Shown here: positions 18,844 through 26,439 of the stretch, in pieces | Layout: every line of letters starts with the position of its first letter | Position numbering within the stretch: the stretch's first letter is position 1 | Assembly: GCA_016795065.1 (NCBI GenBank) | Contig: JAEUIU010000031.1 | Location: forward strand, 1 to 64,000 | Direction of reading: 5' to 3' | Length of the DNA: 64,000 nucleotides | Source of the DNA: Phycisphaerae bacterium | Lineage (GTDB): Bacteria; Planctomycetota; Phycisphaerae; Phycisphaerales; SM1A02 | The notes under the pieces: model-generated | The model's database searches: none | What the model was told of the DNA's origin: nothing | The model's input: only the letters and a program-made list of their open reading frames with translations | Translations under genes and position numbers: made by a program

Positions 18844-19446
18844 ATGGCAGAGGACCTGAATGCCTTTCAATGTGATCCGGATTCGCGCGAGACGCTGGCA
18901 GAGCGCTTGGTAAACGACGCGCCGCCAGACCATCACCCAGCCCTGCGCACGTTGGTGCCGCTCGTGTACGACGAGCTTCGCGCGATTGCGGTGAAACTGA
19001 TCGCTCACCGCCCTACTGATGCCTGCCTCCAGCCCACCGCAGTTGTGCATGAGGCGTTCATCAAGTTGGCTTCGGCGCCGGAAGCGTCGTGGAGTGACAG
19101 GTCGCACTTCCTTGCGCTCAGCGCACGCGTGATGCGCCAAGTGCTTGCGGATCACATCCGAGACGAGCGGCGACTCAAGCGGGGCGGCGGCGAGCGCCGC
19201 CGATTGACCCTGACGACCCTGGTGCTGAGCGAGAAGGGCTCCCCTGTGGACGCCATGGCCCTGGACGACGCGCTCGCCCGGTTGGAGGAGATCGAGCCTC
19301 GCGCTGCCCGCGTGGCCGAAATGCGATTTCTCGCTGGTATGACCGTCGAGGAGGTCAGCTCGGTGATGGAAGTCTCCCCGCGCACTATCGAGCTTGATTG
19401 GCGGGCCGCGCGGGCCTGGCTGCGGCGAGAACTCGGCCGGGATTGA
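18844..19446 (+). CDS. ECF-type RNA polymerase sigma factor (planctomycete-expanded family)
   Basis: A 200-residue sigma factor of the ECF family with PF07638-like features. Region 2 includes LVPLVYDELRAIAVKLIAHR and the motif QPTAVVHEAFIKLA, then FLALSARVMRQVLADHIRDE. Region 4 includes MRFLAGMTVEEVSSVMEVSP followed by the recognition helix RTIELDWRAARAWLRRELG. The ATG at 18844 was chosen because the frame upstream runs through the structured repeat. A triplicated dockerin protein and a Ser/Thr kinase follow on the same strand; in planctomycetes such sigma factors are often encoded near kinases, suggesting phosphorylation-dependent control. No anti-sigma factor is adjacent. Confidence 0.9.
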   Translation: MAEDLNAFQCDPDSRETLAERLVNDAPPDHHPALRTLVPLVYDELRAIAVKLIAHRPTDACLQPTAVVHEAFIKLASAPEASWSDRSHFLALSARVMRQVLADHIRDERRLKRGGGERRRLTLTTLVLSEKGSPVDAMALDDALARLEEIEPRAARVAEMRFLAGMTVEEVSSVMEVSPRTIELDWRAARAWLRRELGRD

Positions 19447-19846
19447 GCCCGCGATGCCGGTTGGGGCAGGGGTTTTCCGAACGCTACAGCGCCTCTTCGA
19501 TTCTGCTGCCGCCAAGAGGAGGCCTTCGCTGTCTGCGTCGACGCTTGGTTTCGGCCCTCGACGTATCACTGCGGATACGCCTTCGGGCCAAAGCCGGCGC
19601 ATCTCCCATCTGGGCGTTGGGCCAGCAAAGGCCCCACTTTCCCTCGCGACGAATCGAGGGGCGCTGCCGTGCGAAGCCCTGCGGCCCGAGAACCATGATC
19701 GCGCCGCGGTCGTTGGCACCGGATCTTTGCGCCTCGGCGCGACAGGCGACGTGCTGCTTGTCGTGCGGACTCGGCCGTTTCGGGCCCGCCCGTCAGGATC
19801 TCCTCGGAGGCGCCGTCGCGGCCCCGAGCCAGAAAGAGAGTTGAGC

Positions 19847-21475
19847 ATGTTTCGATTCCGCCTCTTCCACGGCGTAGCGTTGCGCCGCACGTTGCGAGCC
19901 GCGCTGGCCGCCGCCGCCGCGGTCTCCTCGCTCGGGCTCCACCCGAGTGCCGTGGCTGCCCCCGTCGAGTCCTCCGATGCGTTCGTTGGACCATGGGCCC
20001 CATCCGCCGTCGCCGAGAGCGGAATCCTCGATGGAACCACCAGCGTGCGACATCCCATCCGGTTCGGCTATCACGTTGATCTGAGCGACCCCGGATTCGG
20101 CGTGAGCGAGCGCTACGCCTCCTTCAAGACGATCGCTCCCGAGTCAGCCAATCTCTTCTTCCGCTGGCGCTACAGTGGCTTTCATGCGTATCACCTGGCG
20201 TTCGCAAAGCTGGTGGTGTGGCAGAAGGTCGGGCGGGCGATCATCGAATCGACGCTCTTCGAGGGACCCGTCTCCGGCGAGTTCAGCATCACTGGCTTCA
20301 GCGCTGGGCTCTCTTTGAGCGCGGGACAGGAGTGGGGCATCCGAGTTGGTGGTTCGAACTTCGATGGAACCAGTCTCCTTGACGGCACCGTCGACCTGGA
20401 AGCCGCATACCAGGCGACACCGGGGATGTTCGATCCGCTGGCGTGGACCTCCGGCGGCATCGCCGAAGGAACCACGTCCGTCGCCAGCAACCAACGGGCG
20501 TTGAGCCTCGGCTACGCGGTCGACCTCGGTGAACGGGGACGAGGCGTCGGCCTGCGCTCGGCGACATACACGATGCTCCCTAAGGATGACGGCGTCCTCT
20601 CGTTTGACTGGAGTTTCGATTGCTTCCATGCGTTCTGGGGAGCTCTGGCCATCGCCGAGGTCTCGATCGACACGCCTGATGGATTGGTCGTCTCGAACCT
20701 CGTCCAAGAGATACCGATAGGCTTCACGAACTACATGGGAAGTTTCTCGGGCAACGTCTACGTTGGACGACCTGTGATCATCACCCTCAGCGGGGCGACC
20801 CTCGACAGCAACAGCGAGATCTGGGGCGGCTTCGTGCTGCGAAATGCGTCACTGCCGCTGGCTCCGCTTCCCGCGTGCAGCGTCGCCGATCGCTGGGGCG
20901 TCGCCGCCATCGCCGAGGGCACGAGCGACATCATCGACGGCGGCGATCCCGCCGAGTTCCTGGCCGCCTCGTACGACGTCGACCTGAGCGCCGCGGCGAG
21001 TGGCGTCACTGGTCGCCAAGCGACGTACTTGTCCACCGCGTCGAGTGGCGGCACCGTCACGCTCGATTGGCACTACTCGGGCTTCCACGCGTACTTTCTC
21101 GCCTACGCCCAGCTGGTCTTCTTCTCCGGCGGCCAAGATCTCACCGTCTACGACGCGAGTGTGTTCGGGTCGTTCAGCGCCTCGGGGGCCGCGACGTTCG
21201 ACGTCCTCCCCGGCGAGACCTGGGGCCTTCGCGCGGGCGGCGGAAACTTCGACTCCTACAGCGTCCTCCGCGGGACCGTCACGATCACATCCCTCGTCAC
21301 TCCCACCTGCCCCGGCGACTTCGATTGCAACGGCGAAGTGAACGGAAGCGATCTCGCGGTCCTCCTCGGATCGTGGGGCCCGTGCGAGGGATGCACCGCG
21401 GACGTGGACGGCAACGGCGCCGTCGAAGGCGCCGACCTAGCGACACTCCTCGGCGCGTGGGGTGGCTGCGGCTGA
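19847..21475 (+). CDS. Exported protein with three tandem domains and dockerin pair
   Basis: A 542-residue protein started at the ATG at 19847 before a signal peptide (LRAALAAAAAVSSLGL, cleavage near AVAA). Three homologous units of about 150 residues follow. Each has IAEGTTSV-like and VDLxxxGxGVxxRxATY segments and then a W-x-(Y/F)-S-G-F-H-A-Y core (WRYSGFHAYHLAFAKLVVW, DCFHAFWGALAIAEV, WHYSGFHAYFLAYAQLVFF), ending in WGIRVGGSNFDG or WGLRAGGGNFDS. The fold is probably a beta sandwich; no known family is recognised. The C-terminus carries DFDCNGEVNGSDLAVLLGSW and DVDGNGAVEGADLATLLGAW. It sits between a sigma factor and a kinase and may be part of their module. Confidence 0.82.
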   Translation: MFRFRLFHGVALRRTLRAALAAAAAVSSLGLHPSAVAAPVESSDAFVGPWAPSAVAESGILDGTTSVRHPIRFGYHVDLSDPGFGVSERYASFKTIAPESANLFFRWRYSGFHAYHLAFAKLVVWQKVGRAIIESTLFEGPVSGEFSITGFSAGLSLSAGQEWGIRVGGSNFDGTSLLDGTVDLEAAYQATPGMFDPLAWTSGGIAEGTTSVASNQRALSLGYAVDLGERGRGVGLRSATYTMLPKDDGVLSFDWSFDCFHAFWGALAIAEVSIDTPDGLVVSNLVQEIPIGFTNYMGSFSGNVYVGRPVIITLSGATLDSNSEIWGGFVLRNASLPLAPLPACSVADRWGVAAIAEGTSDIIDGGDPAEFLAASYDVDLSAAASGVTGRQATYLSTASSGGTVTLDWHYSGFHAYFLAYAQLVFFSGGQDLTVYDASVFGSFSASGAATFDVLPGETWGLRAGGGNFDSYSVLRGTVTITSLVTPTCPGDFDCNGEVNGSDLAVLLGSWGPCEGCTADVDGNGAVEGADLATLLGAWGGCG

Positions 21476-21647
21476 GTCACACTGGAAGTTGACTGCGATC
21501 GCCGACGAGGTGGCCCGTGCGATGACGTCGCGGGCCACCCGTCGACCTTGGCACCGAGAGCTTCACTTCTCAATACGAACACGTCACAATCGGGGAAGTG
21601 GGTTGGTTGCCGGCATCGTACCCACCTCATGCCACTGGGGGCGCACC

Positions 21648-24182
21648 ATGGATTCGGATGACCGCGGCAGCACCGCCAACCGTCCCACCGATCACGACCG
21701 CTTCGTCTTCCGGATCGTGCGGCAGGTTCTGGAAGCGCCTGATGAGCGACAGGCATCCATGATCGCAGAGGTGAGCGACGGTGCCGTGCGGGCCGAGGTC
21801 CGGGCGTTGGTCCTTCTGGACGCTCCAGTCGAGGACGAGTTCACAGATTCCTCGCTCGATCGGCTCCGACGTGTCGCCGAGTCGCCGCTGCCCACCATCG
21901 CCGGGTACCGGATCGTGCGGGCGTTGGGCGAAGGTGGCATGGGCGTGGTGTACGAAGCGGAGCAGGAGCGACCGAAGCGCACCGTCGCACTCAAGGTGAT
22001 TCGCGCTGCGTTCGCCTCGAATTCGATGCGTGCCCGCTTCGAGATGGAATCTGAACTCCTCGGGCGCCTGCAACACCCGGGAATCGCGGGGATCCTCGAG
22101 GCTGGCTCCTTCGATTCGCCGCTCGGACCGCAGCCCTTCCTCACGATGGAGTTGGTGCGGGGCGAGCCGTTGATGACCTTTGCACAATCGAACCGTCTTC
22201 CGATTGCCGATCGCATCGATCTCTTCTCGAACGTCTGCGATGCCGTGCAACACGCCCACAGCCGGGGCGTGATTCACCGCGACATCAAGCCCGCCAACAT
22301 CCTCGTCGAACTCAGCGACCAACACGCCACCTCAGGACGGCCGCGGGTCCTCGACTTCGGCGTGGCCCGACTTGTTGGCGAGCTGGACGCGGAGACGCCC
22401 GTCCGCACGGCGACCGGGGAACTCGTCGGCACGCCAGAGTACATGAGCCCGGAGCAGTTCATGCTTCGACCCGCCGAACTCGACATCCGCACCGATGTCT
22501 ACTCGCTCGGCGTGACCCTGTACGAGCTGCTGGCGGGGACGCCTCCGTTCGATCTCGATGGCCTTCCAGTCGCGCAGATCCCTGAACGGATTGGAACTTC
22601 GTCTCCCCGTCCGTTGAGTTCCATTCATCCCGTCTGCAAGGGCGACATCGAAACTGTAGTCGCGAAGGCCATCGCGCCCGAGCGAGAGCGCCGCTATTCG
22701 ACGGCGTCGGAGTTGGCCGCCGAGCTGCGGCGCATCCTGGCCGGCGACCCCGTGTTGGCCCGGCCCGAGAGCCGCTCCGAGCGCTTCGTCCGCTGGGTCC
22801 GCAGACGACCTCGCATCGCGGGCGCCGCCGCCGGCATCGCTGTGACCTGTGCGCTCGGAGGTGTCGTCGCCACCTGGCTGGCCATCGAAACCTCGATGGC
22901 CCGCGACGTGGCTCGGGAGGAGAGCGCCATCAGCCAAGCGATCACCGAGTTCCTTCGCAACGATGTCTTCGCCTCGGCCACCCCAGCGGTCGCCTTGGGT
23001 CGCGAGATAACGGTTCGCGAGGCCTTGGATGCGGCATCGCGGCGCGTCGAAGGGCGATTCGCCGATCTCCCCCGCGCCGAAGCCGGTGTTCGCAGCGCGT
23101 TGGGCGCGGCGTACATCGACATCGGCCGCTTCGAGGAAGCCATCCGCCACCTGACCGTTGAGGTGGAGCTGCGTACTCGAGTAGAAGGCGCTGATGCCCT
23201 GCCGACGCTGATAGCCGCCGGAAAGCTCGCCTACGCGATCGAGCGCAGCGGCAACGTTGGAGATGCAGTCGCCCGCAAGGAGGACATCTTACGACGCTCG
23301 GCGCGCTCTCTCGGAACCGAAGCCGACTTCACGCTGTCGGCCATGAACGGGCTGGGCAACACCTATCTCAGCGCCGGGCGATTCCAGGAAGCGGAGGCGC
23401 TCCTCGCCGAGACCGTGGCAGAGCGCCGACGCATCAGTGGCGACACCCATCCGGACACGCTCGTCGCCCTCAACAATCTCGCGATCGCCCACCTTCGCCT
23501 CGGTCGGCGCGAGGAGGCGGAGGCTGTGTTTCGGAGCGTGCTGGAGCGGTCAATCACCGCATACGGGCCAAAGGATCCGAGGGTGCTCACCACCCGCAGC
23601 AACCTCGGCGACCTTCTCTTCCGCTCCGAACGGCTCGAAGAGGCCTCGTCGCTCCTGAGCGAGGTGCTCAAGGACATGAGAGAGATCGAGGGTTCGGACA
23701 GTCCGCGGCTGCTCTCCACCATCAACTCCCTCGGCATGGTCGAGCTCGATCGAGGCAACGTCGAGAACGCGCGGAAGCTCTACGAGGAGGCCGTTGAGCT
23801 CGCCACGCGCTCATTGCCGAAGGACTCCGCGGACGCGACCTTCTCCCTCTCCAACCTCGCCGGATGGCATCGGAAGCACGGCGATGTGCTTCAGGCCGTC
23901 ACTCTGTATGAGGATGTGGTCGATCGGGCAAGCCGCGTGTACGCGCCGAGTGACCCTCGACACATCCATTTCCTCGCTTCGCTTGGCTTCGCCCTCCTCG
24001 CCTCACCTCGCTTCGCTGAGGCCGACCAGCCTTTTCGGAGGGCATGGGAGCTCCTGGAGAAAGCCGGCGAGGATCGCTTCCGGCTTCGACCGAAGATCCG
24101 GGCAGCGATGCGCGAGTGGTGCGAGCGAGCCGATCACCCCGACGATGCGAACCAGTGGGCCGATCCCGCGCCGACGGGGTGA
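21648..24182 (+). CDS. Membrane Ser/Thr protein kinase with C-terminal TPR region
   Basis: An 844-residue PknB-type kinase. The kinase domain (about residues 87-365) has all catalytic motifs: glycine loop GEGGMG (94-99), Lys116 in VALKVI, HRDIKPAN (210-217), DFG (236-238) and GTPEYMSPEQ (261-270). One membrane helix follows (about 388-412, AGAAAGIAVTCALGGVVATW). The outer or C-terminal half is a TPR array (about 500-800) with units such as MNGLGNTYLSAGRFQEAEAL and LNNLAIAHLRLGRREEAEAV. Such kinases couple a sensor or scaffold region to cytoplasmic phosphorylation. The frame is open upstream to 21462, but the ATG at 21648 gives the conserved N-terminus. It follows the sigma factor and triplicated protein on the same strand. 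Confidence 0.93.
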   Translation: MDSDDRGSTANRPTDHDRFVFRIVRQVLEAPDERQASMIAEVSDGAVRAEVRALVLLDAPVEDEFTDSSLDRLRRVAESPLPTIAGYRIVRALGEGGMGVVYEAEQERPKRTVALKVIRAAFASNSMRARFEMESELLGRLQHPGIAGILEAGSFDSPLGPQPFLTMELVRGEPLMTFAQSNRLPIADRIDLFSNVCDAVQHAHSRGVIHRDIKPANILVELSDQHATSGRPRVLDFGVARLVGELDAETPVRTATGELVGTPEYMSPEQFMLRPAELDIRTDVYSLGVTLYELLAGTPPFDLDGLPVAQIPERIGTSSPRPLSSIHPVCKGDIETVVAKAIAPERERRYSTASELAAELRRILAGDPVLARPESRSERFVRWVRRRPRIAGAAAGIAVTCALGGVVATWLAIETSMARDVAREESAISQAITEFLRNDVFASATPAVALGREITVREALDAASRRVEGRFADLPRAEAGVRSALGAAYIDIGRFEEAIRHLTVEVELRTRVEGADALPTLIAAGKLAYAIERSGNVGDAVARKEDILRRSARSLGTEADFTLSAMNGLGNTYLSAGRFQEAEALLAETVAERRRISGDTHPDTLVALNNLAIAHLRLGRREEAEAVFRSVLERSITAYGPKDPRVLTTRSNLGDLLFRSERLEEASSLLSEVLKDMREIEGSDSPRLLSTINSLGMVELDRGNVENARKLYEEAVELATRSLPKDSADATFSLSNLAGWHRKHGDVLQAVTLYEDVVDRASRVYAPSDPRHIHFLASLGFALLASPRFAEADQPFRRAWELLEKAGEDRFRLRPKIRAAMREWCERADHPDDANQWADPAPTG

Positions 24183-24217
24183 TGGCTGGGCGGCACGGAG
24201 CCTCGCCCAGCGGGCGA

Positions 24218-24354
24218 GCCCGCACGAGCGAGGCGACGACGCGGGGGCCCTGCCCCCCGTGCACCTGACGGGGCTGACACGGATTGCCGTGTGAAGCCCA
24301 GTAATGAACACAACCCCCCGAGCGACCTATGCGGTTGCTCGGGGGGTTGTCGTT
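24218..24354 (+). repeat. 137-bp structured repeat, copy 2
   Basis: Identical to 18636-18772 over all 137 bases. It is preceded by a hairpin CTCGCCC-agc-GGGCGAG (24202-24218) that differs in sequence from, but matches in form, the hairpin preceding copy 1. It lies between the kinase stop at 24182 and the end of the convergent helicase gene at 24402, where a bidirectional terminator would be useful. The two copies bracket the sigma factor, triplicated surface protein and kinase genes in direct orientation. Confidence 0.85.
24310..24350. terminator. Long terminator-like stem-loop in repeat copy 2
   Basis: The same 18-bp stem and TATGC loop as in copy 1, here between convergent genes. The flank CGTTGGCGG has no T-run on the plus strand, so if it terminates transcription it is not a textbook Rho-independent site. 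Confidence 0.55.
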
Positions 24355-24401
24355 GGCGGTTCGACCGGCTCTTCCGGTCATCTCGCGGCCATCGCCGGAA
24401 G

Positions 24402-25964
24402 CTATCTCGAAGGCCCGCGAGATCGGCTTGTGCCCTGCCCGCGGCGGGCGATCCCGCTCGGATGACGCGGGTGGTGCGATGATGTCGGATTGTGGTCGGG
24501 GCTCCGTTCCGAACCGCGCTGGTCTTGGGTACGTCGGTCCCCAGCTTCGCGGCTGTCACGCTGAGACTCGCGGGAGCCCTGCGGATATCCCTTCTTTGGT
24601 CCTCCCTGTCGTTGCGGACGATCGCCGCCGCGCGAGGGGCCGCTTCGGAAGCCGCCACCGTGACCGCCCATATGACCCGAATGGGTCGGATGGACCGGAC
24701 GCTCGACCCGTGTCGTGTGCCGCGGATCGTGGGCCGCAGGGCTCCGGTCGCGATCATTGGACTCGTTGCGCCCGCCATCGTCGCCTCGGGCGCGATCGTC
24801 GGCGGCGCGCGCCTTGGCGCGGTCCGCAAGCGACGGCATTGCCTGTTCCGGAAGTCGTGACTTGGTGAGCCGTTCGATCTGTCGAAGAAGTCCCACTTCC
24901 TCGCGGTCGCAGAAGGAGATCGCGATGCCACTGGCCCCTGCTCGTCCCGTGCGGCCGATGCGGTGGACGTACGCCTCGGGCTCCATGGGCAGGTCGAAGT
25001 TGATGACGTGCGAGACGGCATCGACGTCGAGTCCGCGGGCCGCCACATCGGTGGCGACGAGCACCCGCAGCGAGCCGTTGCGGAAGCGATCCAGCGTTCG
25101 CGTGCGGCGGTTCTGGGCCTTGTTGCCGTGGATCGCGTCGGCGCTGACACCGTGGTGGGCGAGCTTTTGGGCAACGCGATCGGCGCCATGCTTGGTCTTC
25201 GTGAAGACGACCACACGCGTTGCCTTTTCGGTCTCCAGCACGTGCTCAAGCAGCATCTGCTTCCACGGGCGATCGACAAAATAGAGTGACTGCGTGATCT
25301 TGGGGGCGGCAGACGCAACCGGCGTGACCGCCACCTTCACCGGATCGGTGAGGAGCGAGTCGGCCAGGTGCATGATCTCCTTCGGCATCGTGGCCGAGAA
25401 GAGAAGCGTGTGCCGCTTCTTCGGGAGCACCGAGACGATCTTGCGAATCGGTTCGATGAAGCCCATGTCGAGCATTCGATCGGCCTCGTCGAGGACGAGC
25501 GCCTGGATGCCATCAAGACGAACCAGTCGCTGCTGCATCAGGTCCATGAGACGCCCGGGCGTAGCGACGAGAACGTCAACGCCGCGCTGGAGCGCCTTGA
25601 CCTGGTGGAACTGGCTCACGCCGCCATAGATCGCGGCGGTCCGGATGAGCGTGTAGCGCCCATAGGTCACGAAGCTCTCGACGATCTGAGTGGCCAGCTC
25701 GCGGGTTGGCGAAAGGACCAATACGCGCGGCGCCTGTCCTGGGAGGGACTTGGTTGGCTGAGCCGTGATAAGGCGCTGAAGGAGCGGAAGGGCGAACGCG
25801 GCGGTCTTGCCGGTGCCCGTCTGTGCACAACCCAGGACGTCGCGCCCGCTGAGGAGCGCGGGGATCGTCTTCTCTTGGATTGGCGTTGGCTGGGTGTAGC
25901 CCTCGTCGGTGAGGGCGCGGAGAAGTGGATTGGCGAGAGCGAGAGAAACGAAATCAGACGACAA
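24402..25964 (-). CDS. DEAD-box RNA helicase, RhlE-like
   Basis: An ATP-dependent RNA-unwinding enzyme of about 520 residues. In order it shows the Q motif GYTQPTPIQ, Walker A AQTGTGKT, PTRELATQI, TPGRL, DEAD, SAT, VVFTKTKHGA, ATDVAARGLDV and HRIGRTGRAG. The last 130 residues are a disordered Arg/Gly/Ser/Asp-rich tail typical of RhlE/DeaD-like RNA binding. The start is taken as TTG at 25964 (LSSDFVSLALANPLL), which has AAGGA seven bases upstream; an in-frame ATG at 26054 would add 30 residues unlike the family. It stands alone and converges on the kinase gene. It probably acts in ribosome assembly or mRNA turnover. Confidence 0.93.
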   Translation of the reverse strand: MSSDFVSLALANPLLRALTDEGYTQPTPIQEKTIPALLSGRDVLGCAQTGTGKTAAFALPLLQRLITAQPTKSLPGQAPRVLVLSPTRELATQIVESFVTYGRYTLIRTAAIYGGVSQFHQVKALQRGVDVLVATPGRLMDLMQQRLVRLDGIQALVLDEADRMLDMGFIEPIRKIVSVLPKKRHTLLFSATMPKEIMHLADSLLTDPVKVAVTPVASAAPKITQSLYFVDRPWKQMLLEHVLETEKATRVVVFTKTKHGADRVAQKLAHHGVSADAIHGNKAQNRRTRTLDRFRNGSLRVLVATDVAARGLDVDAVSHVINFDLPMEPEAYVHRIGRTGRAGASGIAISFCDREEVGLLRQIERLTKSRLPEQAMPSLADRAKARAADDRARGDDGGRNESNDRDRSPAAHDPRHTTRVERPVHPTHSGHMGGHGGGFRSGPSRGGDRPQRQGGPKKGYPQGSRESQRDSREAGDRRTQDQRGSERSPDHNPTSSHHPRHPSGIARRGQGTSRSRGPSR

Positions 25965-26439
25965 CTGACAGTCCTTTGGCTTGGCGGCGTGCGTGAACGT
26001 CTGAAAACGACGACAGCACGACGTACCGAAGCACGTGAGGGCAGGCGAACCCAATTCGCCCGGATTGAGTCATCCGGGACACCCAATTGTGAGCTGGGAG
26101 CGAGGGGCCGACGGCCGTGGCAGAGCGCTCGAGCGATGGCCCGAACGTCGCCAGCGAGCACCCCGAGAGTCCTGCACTGCCTGTTTTCCCGCGAAAAGCG
26201 GCTGAAAACGGTCGGCGGGAGGCCGCGGAAGCGGCCGAAGGGGTCACCGGCGAAGAAGCGGAGATGATAGGGCATCGGCTCGACCGCACCAAGGAGGTGA
26301 GGGAGAAATCGACCAAATTGGTCCCGTTGGCGGCTGCGAGCGAAGCGGACGTGAATGAGTTCGGGTGAATCGTGGCGGGAGGCGGCCGCGAGCTTCGCTC
26401 TGTCAGCGGTCGTTTCAGCCAACGGCGAAGGACTTCTCC
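25965..26439. other. Divergent intergenic region
   Basis: This gap of about 475 bases lies between the divergent helicase and TPR lipoprotein genes and should hold both promoters. It contains an inverted repeat CCCGGAT-tgagtc-ATCCGGG (26059-26078) flanked by two direct copies of ACCCAATT (26049-26056 and 26081-26088, 32 bases apart), an arrangement that could be an operator. AAGGA at 26428-26432 is the ribosome binding site of the lipoprotein gene. No small gene or RNA was recognised. Confidence 0.4.

Noticed and set aside
20351..20360. GGTTCGAACT resembling a tRNA T-arm
   Set aside because: It lies inside the triplicated protein coding sequence, and no acceptor or anticodon stem can be drawn around it.
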